Source of the DNA: Polynucleobacter sp. MWH-Aus1W21
GTDB taxonomy: Bacteria > Pseudomonadota > Gammaproteobacteria > Burkholderiales > Burkholderiaceae
Assembly (NCBI RefSeq): GCF_018687275.1
Contig: NZ_CP061287.1
Coordinates: forward strand, 2,167,579-2,231,578
Length of the DNA: 64,000 bases
Reading direction: 5' to 3'
Shown here: in pieces, positions 42,957 to 50,923 of the stretch
Position numbering within the stretch: the stretch's first letter is position 1
How the letters are laid out: each line of letters starts with the position of its first letter
Position numbers and translations under genes: made by a program
Notes under the pieces: model-generated
What the model saw: only the letters and a program-made list of their open reading frames with translations
The model's database searches: none
What the model was told of the DNA's origin: nothing

Positions 42957-43448
42957 TTATTGATAGACAAAATCAGCGCGGCGATTTTCTTTAAATGCCG
43001 CCTCTGTCTGGGCTGGGTTAGCCGGCTTTTCTTTTCCAAAGCTCACTGCCTCTAACTGAGATTCGCTGACACCTTGAGCGAGCAGGGCCTTCTTAACGGC
43101 TTCAGATCGCTTTTGGCCCAGTGCTAGGTTGTATTCAGCCGTTCCACGATCATCGGTATTGCCTTGAATAATGATCGATGCTTTTTGCTTTTGAAATGCT
43201 TTTAAGTACGAGGCATGTGCTGAGATTGTTGAAACATATTTTGGATCTACGGTAAAGCTATCAAACTCAAAATAGATTGAGCGCTTACCATACACACTAG
43301 ACTTTGGATCACTAATGGGGTCGTAAGTCATAGAGCCCTTCGCATTAACTTCAGCCACCCAATTGGCGTCATCTAACTTGACGCTACTACAGGCAGAGAC
43401 GAATAAAACCAATAGTGCCAAAGGTAATATTTTTACAAATTTAAACAT
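42957..43448 (-). CDS. Pal-like OmpA-domain lipoprotein
   Basis: A protein of about 163 residues. A lipobox (LFVSACSS) is followed by a short linker and an OmpA/Pal peptidoglycan-binding domain: YFEFDSFTV, ASIIIQGNTDDRGTAEYNLALGQKR and the final KENRRADFVYQ. It anchors the outer membrane to peptidoglycan. As no tol genes are near, it is likely an accessory copy beside the standard Pal. The ATG at 43446-43448 is chosen over an upstream TTG. Confidence 0.87.
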   Translation of the reverse strand: MFKFVKILPLALLVLFVSACSSVKLDDANWVAEVNAKGSMTYDPISDPKSSVYGKRSIYFEFDSFTVDPKYVSTISAHASYLKAFQKQKASIIIQGNTDDRGTAEYNLALGQKRSEAVKKALLAQGVSESQLEAVSFGKEKPANPAQTEAAFKENRRADFVYQ

Positions 43449-43531
43449 GATGAGATTTCCCAAACGCGGCTACACACTAGTAGCCAAATAGCAAAGAGAC
43501 ATGCCCATAAGGTATGCCCCACCTAAGAAAA

Positions 43532-43885
43532 TTAGGCTGTAGCTTTGGGTGGCTTAAATGCTGAGTCGGGAAAGTTTTGAGAAAATAGCACTTCATTTGC
43601 TGTAGCAAATTTATGCTTGGTCATTGGCGGAAGAAAAATCACAATTCCAACGTCGCTAATATTTGCAGTCACATGACTCATGAGGTACATGGTATGAACC
43701 TGCTCTTTATCGTCAGCCGATTCAGAACTACTATGCGCTTGCTGTGAGACTGAGGTATTGCTATAACCACCAGCGAGCTCTGCCCGCTCAATCGCAGACT
43801 GGATAAAAATATTTCCGGCCGCCGCCTTAAATCCAATCAAGAAGAGGCATATCAATAGAACGAGTGTTTTACTACGAAGCAACAT
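43532..43885 (-). CDS. Small exported protein of unknown function
   Basis: A protein of about 117 residues from the ATG at 43883-43885. It has an N-terminal hydrophobic segment (MLLRSKTLVLLICLFLIGF) that looks like a signal peptide, then a Ser-rich stretch and a second hydrophobic part near VGIVIFLPPM. No family was recognised. It is the first gene downstream of tRNA-Phe and its terminator on the minus strand, so it is the most recent insertion if the array grows at the tRNA. Confidence 0.55.
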   Translation of the reverse strand: MLLRSKTLVLLICLFLIGFKAAAGNIFIQSAIERAELAGGYSNTSVSQQAHSSSESADDKEQVHTMYLMSHVTANISDVGIVIFLPPMTKHKFATANEVLFSQNFPDSAFKPPKATA

Positions 43886-43955
43886 GGATGAAATTCTATA
43901 CCCGATTAGTATTTTTGTCGTTTTAAACGACACTCCACCCAGCCTATACAAATAA

Positions 43956-43977
43956 AAAACCACCCGAAGGTGGTTTT
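43956..43977 (-). terminator. tRNA-Phe terminator (reference copy of the array hairpin)
   Basis: The minus-strand hairpin AAAACCACC-TTCG-GGTGGTTTT followed by TT is nine bases past the tRNA 3' end. Its stem and loop are the pattern repeated in units A-G. Confidence 0.9.
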
Positions 43978-43986
43978 GGTATTTCT

Positions 43987-44062
43987 TGGTGGCCCGGGGC
44001 GGAATCGAACCACCGACACAAGGATTTTCAATCCTCTGCTCTACCGACTGAGCTACCAGGCC
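43987..44062 (-). tRNA. tRNA-Phe (anticodon GAA)
   Basis: A 76-base tRNA with encoded CCA. The acceptor strand GGCCTGG pairs with CCGGGCC, the anticodon stem AGGAT/ATCCT holds the loop with GAA, and the T arm GGTGG-TTCGATT-CCGCC is intact. It is the only intact tRNA gene in the window. Repeated, decayed copies of its 3' part with its terminator lie downstream on the same strand between 32.6 and 42.1 kb. Confidence 0.98.
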
Positions 44063-44072
44063 AAGAGCTGGA

Positions 44073-44078
44073 ATTATA
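44073..44078 (-). promoter_or_regulatory. -10 box of tRNA-Phe
   Basis: A perfect TATAAT on the minus strand lies 11 bases before the tRNA 5' end. The -35 region is not consensus. Confidence 0.5.
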
Positions 44079-44212
44079 AATGAAACTGGAGGTGGGCTTA
44101 GTAAAAGCGCCTACTGTAGCTAACCCTTGGAAAAACCTTGTAAATCCTGGCTTGTGCGGATGTTTAATCCTGCGGGGCATTGAAGGGTGGGATAGAGGAT
44201 TACTTTTACAAG

Positions 44213-44827
44213 CTACTGGCTGATATTTTCCACCTTAATTTTTCCAGTTATTTCGGCATAAATTTCTTCTGCCATATCTCGATAAAGCCACTCGGCTCTC
44301 TCTTTCGAACCACACCCTGCCACTGGAATACCTAGAACCGATGTTTTGGAGGGGCAGTAATATAAGTCTGGGCTTTTTACATAAGACTTAAGCACAGTGT
44401 TGCCGCTGGCATCTTTAAGAGAAACATTCGCTCTAATGTAATCAACGCCAGTAGCCATTCCAAGGTCACGCGCCTGAAGTGTTGACCTGAGCCTTACTTC
44501 CGTTAACTCAATATGCAATGTGAGATTGGGTATCTTTGGGGCATCGTTATAGAGATTTACCCTTCTAAATTCTTTTTTTATGCTATCTGAGAAGTCCTCG
44601 GTTGAAAACTCACGCTCACTAAGAGTTGGCCACTCAGCCTGAACTGCGGGCGACATCGTAAATGTAATTCCTGTTACTTGATTTTCTGGACTAACTATAG
44701 CGCTCTGAGACTCCAAATGAATCAGTGACCTCATATAGAAATTGGGTTTATCTATAGAGCAGCCCGTTACCCCAATAGTGACCAGAAGAATAATTGGCAA
44801 CAGGTGAATACGCTTTTGTCTAAACAT
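44213..44827 (-). CDS. Lipoprotein of unknown function
   Basis: A 204-residue protein with a lipobox (TIGVTGCSID), so it is lipid-anchored. The body resembles small outer-membrane lipoproteins of the DUF4410/LptE-like size class: beta-rich, with two cysteines near the C-terminus (YYCPS and AGCGS). I cannot name the family. GGAG precedes the ATG at 44825-44827. It lies upstream of tRNA-Phe, outside the repeat array. Confidence 0.7.
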   Translation of the reverse strand: MFRQKRIHLLPIILLVTIGVTGCSIDKPNFYMRSLIHLESQSAIVSPENQVTGITFTMSPAVQAEWPTLSEREFSTEDFSDSIKKEFRRVNLYNDAPKIPNLTLHIELTEVRLRSTLQARDLGMATGVDYIRANVSLKDASGNTVLKSYVKSPDLYYCPSKTSVLGIPVAGCGSKERAEWLYRDMAEEIYAEITGKIKVENISQ

Positions 44828-44938
44828 CAAAACGCTCCGATAAGCGGCAAGAGAGATTTATATTTTATGTGGACAGCTTCCTTTAGCGCCGTGTGGGCCG
44901 GGATTTCCATCCAGTTTAGCGATGAATAATACGAGCAA

Positions 44939-44963
44939 AACAAAACCGCCCGAAGGCGGTTTT
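44939..44963 (-). terminator. Terminator of the Bug-type receptor gene
   Basis: The hairpin AAAACCGCC-CGAA-GGCGGTTTT follows the receptor gene on the minus strand. It is similar in form to the array hairpin but has a CCGCC stem and no tRNA-like flank. Confidence 0.85.
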
Positions 44964-44989
44964 AATATCGCCTTGCTTGAATACTGAAA

Positions 44990-45949
44990 TCAGTCAACAG
45001 TAATCTTTGCTTTTTCTACAACCTTAGCCCAACGATTTTGCTCGGCTTTAATAAAGGCTCCAAATTGAGCCGGAGTATCTCCGACTAATACAGCGCCATC
45101 CTCAAGCATTCTCTTTGAATCTTCTTTTGACTTCAAGCCTTTGGCAATTTCTTTCTGAAGCTTATCAATAATTGGTTGCGGCGTTCCTGCTGGGACAATA
45201 ATTCCATACCACTGAGAGGTTTCAAAGCCTTTGTAACCCGACTCCGATATGGTGGGAACATTAGGCAATACCTTTGATCTTTCTGCAGAGCCCACCGCCA
45301 GTGGGCGTAATGCGCCCCCTTTAATTTGTCCAATCAGCGAAGGCAAGCCATTGAAGGTTGCTTGAATCTGGCCACCGATGAGATCAGTCAACATTGGTCC
45401 AGATCCCTTATATGGCACATGAACTAAATCAATGCCAGCTTCAGCAGAAAAGTATTCCATTGCCAAATGACCAGCGCTTCCATTGCCAGCTGAACCATAG
45501 TTAATTTTTCCAGGATTCTTTTTGGCATCCGCAACCAAATCTGCCAACGTCTTATAGCTGCTCTTTTCGCTAACAGCAATCACATTGGGCACCTTTGCCA
45601 CCAAAGTAACTGGCGCAAAGTCTGCGTTTGGATCATATGGTAATTTTTTACCAAATAAAGCTGGGTTCACCGCCAACGTTCCTACATGGCCCAGCATTAA
45701 GGTATAGCCGTCTGGCTTGGCGCGCTTCATCTCTTCCATGGCGATATTGCCAGCGCCACCCGGTTTGTTATCGACATAAACAGACTGCCCAAGGCTGGTA
45801 CTAAGGCTATTAGCAACTGATCTAGCAACTATTTCCGAAGTTCCGCCTGTAGCAAATGGGACCACCAAACGAATAGAACGGTCTGGGTAGGCCGCTAATG
45901 AAATTTGCGAGGCCATTATGGCCAATAAAGTTACAAGATATTTCAACAC
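44990..45949 (-). CDS. Bug-family periplasmic substrate-binding protein (TTT receptor)
   Basis: A 319-residue tripartite tricarboxylate transporter receptor. The signal peptide (cleavage near ISLAAYP) is followed by the Bug signature blocks RSIRLVVPFATGGTSEIVAR, QSVYVDNKPGGAGNIA and AGHLAMEYFSAEAGIDLVHV. Such proteins bind carboxylates or aromatic acids; the ligand is unknown. No TctA/TctB membrane genes are adjacent, as is common for orphan Bug receptors. Start GTG at 45947-45949 with AAAGG upstream. Confidence 0.9.
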   Translation of the reverse strand: MLKYLVTLLAIMASQISLAAYPDRSIRLVVPFATGGTSEIVARSVANSLSTSLGQSVYVDNKPGGAGNIAMEEMKRAKPDGYTLMLGHVGTLAVNPALFGKKLPYDPNADFAPVTLVAKVPNVIAVSEKSSYKTLADLVADAKKNPGKINYGSAGNGSAGHLAMEYFSAEAGIDLVHVPYKGSGPMLTDLIGGQIQATFNGLPSLIGQIKGGALRPLAVGSAERSKVLPNVPTISESGYKGFETSQWYGIIVPAGTPQPIIDKLQKEIAKGLKSKEDSKRMLEDGAVLVGDTPAQFGAFIKAEQNRWAKVVEKAKITVD

Positions 45950-46035
45950 ATTAAACCTTTCCAGTTTTTGCTAATCAGGCTAATTCGATTATTTGGGTTT
46001 AAATTTGGGAATGGCACATTGTAAAGAATGTGCTC

Positions 46036-46719
46036 CTAGCTTTCGCCTTTATTTCGTGAGGTGTCTATTCCTAACGCCTTAAGCTTGCGATATAAGTGCG
46101 TACGCTCAAGACCGGTGTACTCAGAAATCTTTGTCATGCTACCGCCCATGATTTGCATTTGATGCTCAAAATATGCTTTTTCAAAAAGATCTCTAGCCTC
46201 TCTTAATGGGAGGTCATAATATGTTTTTGCTATTCCGCTAATAAATTCGCCTTCAGCAAGTGCGGGAGCGGATTCAACAACTGCTTGCTTTGGTATTGCC
46301 ACTGCATTTGTATTGGCCTGAGGTGCACGATCTTGTTCGGGCTCAATATATTTAGGTGCGCTCTCTAAAGCCTTGCTAACAGTCTTCAAAAGCTTTTGTA
46401 AAGCAATCGGCTTTTCTAAAAAGTTTAGAGCGCCAATACGAGTTGCTTCAACGGCAGTATCAATCGTAGCGTGACCAGACATCATGACCACCGGCATGGT
46501 GAGCTGTCCCGTGTTAGACCATTCTTTTAATAAAGTAATGCCGTCGGTATCGGGCATCCAAATATCCAACAAAACTAGGTCGGGTCGCATTTGTTCTCGA
46601 ATAGTGCGCGCCTGTATCGCGCTTTCTGCAGCGTATACAGTATGGCCTTCATCTGTGAGGATCTCATTGAGGAGCTCACGAATTCCCATCTCGTCATCAA
46701 CAACCAAAATACTAGCCAT
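46036..46719 (-). CDS. NtrX-like response regulator without AAA+ domain
   Basis: A 227-residue response regulator. The receiver domain holds the phospho-acceptor Asp52 (VLLDIWMPDTDG) and the Lys of FLEKPI. A Pro/Ala-rich linker follows from about 125 to 160, then a Fis-type helix-turn-helix (MTKISEYTGLERTHLYRKLK). The sigma-54 AAA+ domain of classical NtrX is missing, so it cannot act as a sigma-54 activator in the usual way. It lies two bases downstream of the NtrY-like kinase gene. Confidence 0.88.
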   Translation of the reverse strand: MASILVVDDEMGIRELLNEILTDEGHTVYAAESAIQARTIREQMRPDLVLLDIWMPDTDGITLLKEWSNTGQLTMPVVMMSGHATIDTAVEATRIGALNFLEKPIALQKLLKTVSKALESAPKYIEPEQDRAPQANTNAVAIPKQAVVESAPALAEGEFISGIAKTYYDLPLREARDLFEKAYFEHQMQIMGGSMTKISEYTGLERTHLYRKLKALGIDTSRNKGES

Positions 46720-46721
46720 GC

Positions 46722-49031
46722 TTAGGCTGCCTCTTTTGCTAGATTCATAAACAATATTGATACCTGCGCACCAATCACTTCATCGCCCTGCATACGATTT
46801 CTAATTTCAATTTTCGCGGCGTGATCATCAACAATTTTTTTCACTACTGCCAATCCCAGTCCTGTGCCCTTACTCTTTGTTGTCACATACGGCTCAAAGG
46901 CTCTTGCCAATATCTTAGCTGGAAATCCAACTCCGCAATCACTTATTGTTAGTCGGACTGCATTTTGGACTACGCCATTGTGCTCACCATAAGGAACCGA
47001 CTCTGTTTTCACCTCTACTGGGCCAGTTGGATTTGGGCCTTCAAGAGTGGCGTCTTGAGCGTTTTGTAGTAAGTTGTGAATTACCTGTCTTAATTGGGTT
47101 GGGTCACCCATAATATTTGAACAATTAGGATCCAACTTCGTTTTTAATGGGCTGCCTTCATACAGTCCTAAAATTTCTGAAGTAAGCGTATTCATTGAAA
47201 CCGGTCTTAATTGTGGGGTTGGCGTCTTGGCAAAATCCCTAAAGTCATTCACCATTTCTTTCATAGCCTGCACCTGGCCAATAATGGTTTCAGTGCTGCG
47301 ATTGATCATTTCCTCTTGCTCTGGACTCAACTTACCGGCAAGCTTATGTTGCAACCTCTCGGCGGATAGCTGAATAGGTGTGAGAGGGTTTTTAATTTCG
47401 TGGGCAAGTCGTCTTGCTACTTCACTCCATGCAATCGATCTTTGTGCGCTCACCACGTCTGTAATGTCATCAAAAACTACCATGCGCAAATCACCTGTCA
47501 GCTCTGTGCCCCGCACAAATAAGGTGACACCCAATTCATTTTCAAACTCATTAGTGTTATGCAATTGAATTTGTTTTTGCCAAACTGGTGAGCTAGTCTG
47601 ATTAGTGTTTTGCTCCGCCTCACCCTCGCTAACTACGGCAAGCTTCATAGTGGCAAAGCCTTCTTTAATGGCGCCCTCAAACTCTTGCAAAGCAGGGCTG
47701 CTACTCAAAGGCTTTCCATCAAGTTGAGTTAGGTCTTGGCCAAAAATTCGATCTGCCCCTGCATTGCTAGAAACGATGTTGTAATTTTTATCAAAAATGC
47801 AGACGCCTGCAGTCAAGCTTCCAAGCACACGCTCCAAAAATGCTTTGGACTCTTGCAAAGAAGTCCGAGTATCTGCCAACTGCCTTGTCATGACATTGAA
47901 TTGACGCGTAAGCATTCCCAGCTCATCTCCCGTGTCCAACTCGGGCTTTGGCGATAAGTCGCCCTGGGCAACCGCTTGCGTACCCCTCAATAGCATTAGG
48001 AGTGGGCGGGCCAACTGCCTACCCAACATTAGCGCCAAGGTAATTGCAACAAATACCGCGAAGAAGAGGGTAAGGGTTAAGGTACCCACGAACATCTTCC
48101 GCAAACCCGTGCGTCCCAATGATTTTTCTTGATACTCACTATAGGCAGACTCAACCGCAACAATATTCTTGGCTAATGGGGCTGGAATATATCGCACGAG
48201 TTGCAAAAAATATTTATCATCCGCATCTTTGCTTGGGTCTAATTTGCCTTGAATAGCTTTTTTACGAACAACTGGAACAATTGCTCTAATGCGATAGCCG
48301 CGCTGCCCACCATCCATTTCAATTTGATCTAAAAAAGTAATCCCCTTCTTTTTAAAAGCCTCAGCAACCACTTCCGCGCTAGGCGCAGGGAAATATTTAT
48401 TTGGCTTTAACTCACTCGTAACAATCAACTTGCTCTGCATATTAAAAAGGCTGACCTCTTGAATGCCAAATTGATTGCGAATCTTTGCAATCATGGCGCC
48501 AACCTGATCAGTGGTAGCGCCTGAAGGGGTCTGCACAATCTGTTCGGCAATAAAATTACCCTCGCCCAATATTTCTTCTTGAGCAACACGCAGGGTTACT
48601 CGCCCTAACTCAAGCCCAGAGTTCAGCGCTGATTCAACCTTCACATCAAACCAAGTTTCAATACTGCGGGATACGAACTGCAAAGAAACGCCGTACAAAA
48701 TTAATCCGGGGACAATCCCCACCAAAGCAAAAATCATTGCCAGCTTGGCAATTAAACGTGTACCAAAATGACCCCGATACCAGCGCACTGCAATTACGCC
48801 AACTAGGATCAAAATAACCAAGGTCAGACAAATTCCAATGACCACATTTGCGGCGTATAGCCAAATGAAATAGTTATCAAAGAACTCGGTGTTTGATGAG
48901 GCTATTGCCAGCAAAACCAAAAGCATTAAAGCGAACACACCAATTAACCCAATCGTAAATGGTACGACTTTTTTACCTAAGACTTGCGATGTAAAAAAGC
49001 CTGAGTCCAGCAGGGATGCTATTGATCTCAT
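46722..49031 (-). CDS. NtrY-like sensor histidine kinase
   Basis: A 769-residue membrane sensor kinase. Three to four membrane segments lie in the first 150 residues, followed by a periplasmic part, another membrane helix near 330, a HAMP domain, a PAS domain (LTAGVCIFDKNYNIVSSNAG), HisKA with LAHEIKNPLTPIQLSAERL and an HATPase domain ending in GTGLGLAVVKKIVDDH. It pairs with the adjacent NtrX-like regulator. The ATG at 49029-49031 overlaps the DUF4390 stop (ATGA), which decides the start. Confidence 0.92.
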   Translation of the reverse strand: MRSIASLLDSGFFTSQVLGKKVVPFTIGLIGVFALMLLVLLAIASSNTEFFDNYFIWLYAANVVIGICLTLVILILVGVIAVRWYRGHFGTRLIAKLAMIFALVGIVPGLILYGVSLQFVSRSIETWFDVKVESALNSGLELGRVTLRVAQEEILGEGNFIAEQIVQTPSGATTDQVGAMIAKIRNQFGIQEVSLFNMQSKLIVTSELKPNKYFPAPSAEVVAEAFKKKGITFLDQIEMDGGQRGYRIRAIVPVVRKKAIQGKLDPSKDADDKYFLQLVRYIPAPLAKNIVAVESAYSEYQEKSLGRTGLRKMFVGTLTLTLFFAVFVAITLALMLGRQLARPLLMLLRGTQAVAQGDLSPKPELDTGDELGMLTRQFNVMTRQLADTRTSLQESKAFLERVLGSLTAGVCIFDKNYNIVSSNAGADRIFGQDLTQLDGKPLSSSPALQEFEGAIKEGFATMKLAVVSEGEAEQNTNQTSSPVWQKQIQLHNTNEFENELGVTLFVRGTELTGDLRMVVFDDITDVVSAQRSIAWSEVARRLAHEIKNPLTPIQLSAERLQHKLAGKLSPEQEEMINRSTETIIGQVQAMKEMVNDFRDFAKTPTPQLRPVSMNTLTSEILGLYEGSPLKTKLDPNCSNIMGDPTQLRQVIHNLLQNAQDATLEGPNPTGPVEVKTESVPYGEHNGVVQNAVRLTISDCGVGFPAKILARAFEPYVTTKSKGTGLGLAVVKKIVDDHAAKIEIRNRMQGDEVIGAQVSILFMNLAKEAA

Positions 49032-49609
49032 CGCTTGATCAGATTGGGGCCATTTGGGGAGAATGGAAAGCGATACCAATCACTTGAAACGTTCCAATCA
49101 CGGTTATTCAGTGCGTTGACCTGAAATGGTTTTGGTAGCTTACTAAGGTCTAGAGTCATGCGCATGCTGGCTGTATAGGACTTGCCTGGATCAAGCTGTG
49201 AACTATCCAACACACGCCATCCACCAATACTGCCCACTGCCTGTAACGCCTCTGGCATTGACTTGGCTGAAAACGTAAAGCCTTCAGAAGCAATGCGGTA
49301 CTGTTGCGTTAAAAGCTGGTAAGACAATCGAGTCTGTCTTTGCACAAGAGCTGGCTTCTCATCAAACCAATACCAGCGTGACCTTGTTAAATCAAACTCA
49401 GTTTGAAAATACAGCACCACACCTTTTTGAACTGCATCCTCTAGACCTGGGGATAACTCAATCTGAAACGTAGCACTCAAAAGCCAGTCGTTATCAGACC
49501 TCTCCAACTCAAAGGATTTGATCTTGATGCCTTCTGCACTAACAGTAGTTGAGAGCATTCCCAAAACCATCAAGAACAAAAAGAGGAATTGTTTAATTCT
49601 TCGGCTCAT
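49028..49609 (-). CDS. DUF4390 family exported protein
   Basis: A 193-residue protein with a signal peptide (cleavage near TVSAEG). ELSPGLEDAVQKGVVLYFQTEF and RSRWYWFDEKP are the conserved DUF4390 blocks. Function unknown; it sits between rsmB (4-base overlap) and the ntrY-like gene (4-base overlap) as in many betaproteobacteria. Confidence 0.9.
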   Translation of the reverse strand: MSRRIKQFLFLFLMVLGMLSTTVSAEGIKIKSFELERSDNDWLLSATFQIELSPGLEDAVQKGVVLYFQTEFDLTRSRWYWFDEKPALVQRQTRLSYQLLTQQYRIASEGFTFSAKSMPEALQAVGSIGGWRVLDSSQLDPGKSYTASMRMTLDLSKLPKPFQVNALNNRDWNVSSDWYRFPFSPNGPNLIKR

Positions 49610-50922
49610 GGCCCATTTTTCTTAAACAAAGCATAGTAAAAACCGTCGTTTAGTTCGCCAGGCAAAAGCTGGCCCGGAGCGTCTAATCGTACCGCATCGG
49701 GGTGCTGATCAGCAAACCACTTGGCTTGATCCTCGCCCTCTTCAAAAAATATTGAGCATGTGACGTATAGGAGGGTGCCCCCTGGCTTGAGCATCTTCCA
49801 CGCCTGATTCAGAATGCCACGCTGTCTTTCTTGCAAGGCTCTTACATCGGCTTCGCGCCTTAAAAAGGGTATGTCAGGGTGTCGAGACACAATTCCCGAA
49901 GCAGAACAGGGTGCATCGAGCAAAATTTTGTCAAAAAGATTCCCATCCCACCATGCGGCTTTAGAGGCATCACCGCGCAGCACTTTTACCTTGTCAGAAT
50001 GTAAGCGAAGACGATCCAAATTACCGCCAATTTTTCCAATTCGCTCTCCATCCAACTCCAGCGCCTGCATTGAGCAATCGGCAAGCTCTAATAAATGTGC
50101 AGTTTTTCCGCCAGGAGCAGCGCAAGCATCCAATACCAGCTCGCCATTCTGCGGGCTTAATAAAACTGCAGCCAGTTGGGCTCCGGCATCCTGAACGGAT
50201 ACAGCACCACTATAAAAGCCTGGCAAATCTGATACGGGCACAGCCTCTGGAATCAAAAGTGCGCAAGGCAATCTAATGCCGGCCACTTCATCTATCGACC
50301 TAGATGCAATTCCTGCATCAGACAATAAGGATTGATATTTTTCGCGTGTGTATTGCCGTTGATTAACACGCAAAATTAATGGTGCTCGCTTGGCCTGCTG
50401 AAACAAAATCGATTGCCACTGTTTTGAGTAATTCCGTTTTAAATTTGCACGCCACCAAGCAGGGACGTACATTGGAATAGGGTCAGGCGGATAACGTTTC
50501 TCACCTTCGGGTGGCTGCACCAAGAGACTAACCTTGCGCAAGACGGCATTTACTAAACCCTTGGCGTACATGGTCTTGTCATATTCACCACACGCTTTCA
50601 CAGCCTGATCAACAATGGTATGGGCTGGATAGCCTTTGCTTTCAGTTGCATCTTGCAAAAATAAAGCGATCGCCACGCTTAGCAGGTGATCCACTTCAGG
50701 GGGAGGAGTCTTTGGGATAAATTGCTTAATTAACTCGTGAGAACGAACCCACTTTCGTAACGCATCAAAACTGAGGCTTTGAACGATTGGTCGCTCATGG
50801 GGCTCCAGTTGATCCAAGACTTCTGTAAGCGACCTTCCGCTCATTACTTCGCTGATTGCTTGTGCTGCAATAGTGATTGCTTCCGAAAGCGGGAGACTGC
50901 GTGGTGTTTTTTGGTCGGTCAA
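49606..50922 (-). CDS. rsmB: 16S rRNA m5C967 methyltransferase
   Basis: A 438-residue enzyme with an N-terminal NusB-like RNA-binding domain and a C-terminal SAM methyltransferase. The SAM loop is in ACAAPGGKTAHLLELA; DAPCSASGIVSRHPDI and the catalytic cysteine in YVTCSIFFEEGEDQ complete the active site. The start appears to be TTG at 50920-50922, one base after the htpX stop. It methylates cytosine in the small-subunit rRNA. Confidence 0.93.
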   Translation of the reverse strand: MTDQKTPRSLPLSEAITIAAQAISEVMSGRSLTEVLDQLEPHERPIVQSLSFDALRKWVRSHELIKQFIPKTPPPEVDHLLSVAIALFLQDATESKGYPAHTIVDQAVKACGEYDKTMYAKGLVNAVLRKVSLLVQPPEGEKRYPPDPIPMYVPAWWRANLKRNYSKQWQSILFQQAKRAPLILRVNQRQYTREKYQSLLSDAGIASRSIDEVAGIRLPCALLIPEAVPVSDLPGFYSGAVSVQDAGAQLAAVLLSPQNGELVLDACAAPGGKTAHLLELADCSMQALELDGERIGKIGGNLDRLRLHSDKVKVLRGDASKAAWWDGNLFDKILLDAPCSASGIVSRHPDIPFLRREADVRALQERQRGILNQAWKMLKPGGTLLYVTCSIFFEEGEDQAKWFADQHPDAVRLDAPGQLLPGELNDGFYYALFKKNGP

Positions 50923-50923
50923 A

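Larger units (their letters stand above)
32613..44062 (-). mobile_element. tRNA-Phe-anchored cassette-like array
   Basis: On the minus strand, the intact tRNA-Phe and its terminator are followed by gene groups in one orientation, each separated from the next by a decayed tRNA-Phe 3' part, usually with the same hairpin. Order of groups: small exported protein, Pal-like, lipoprotein, zinc ribbon | DUF3106 | DUF1398 | alkaline phosphatase | SRPBCC and MmgE/PrpD | phosphoesterase | tautomerase, DUF2461, TPR | peroxiredoxin | dehalogenase side. Units lie at G, F, E, D, C, B, J and A. No integrase, transposase or phage gene is present. Cassette status is inferred from repeat order. Confidence 0.7.

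Noticed and set aside
44939..44963. Hairpin after the Bug receptor gene as another array unit
   Set aside because: The loop matches, but the stem is CCGCC/GGCGG and the flank has no tRNA-Phe similarity; it is an ordinary terminator of the same general kind.
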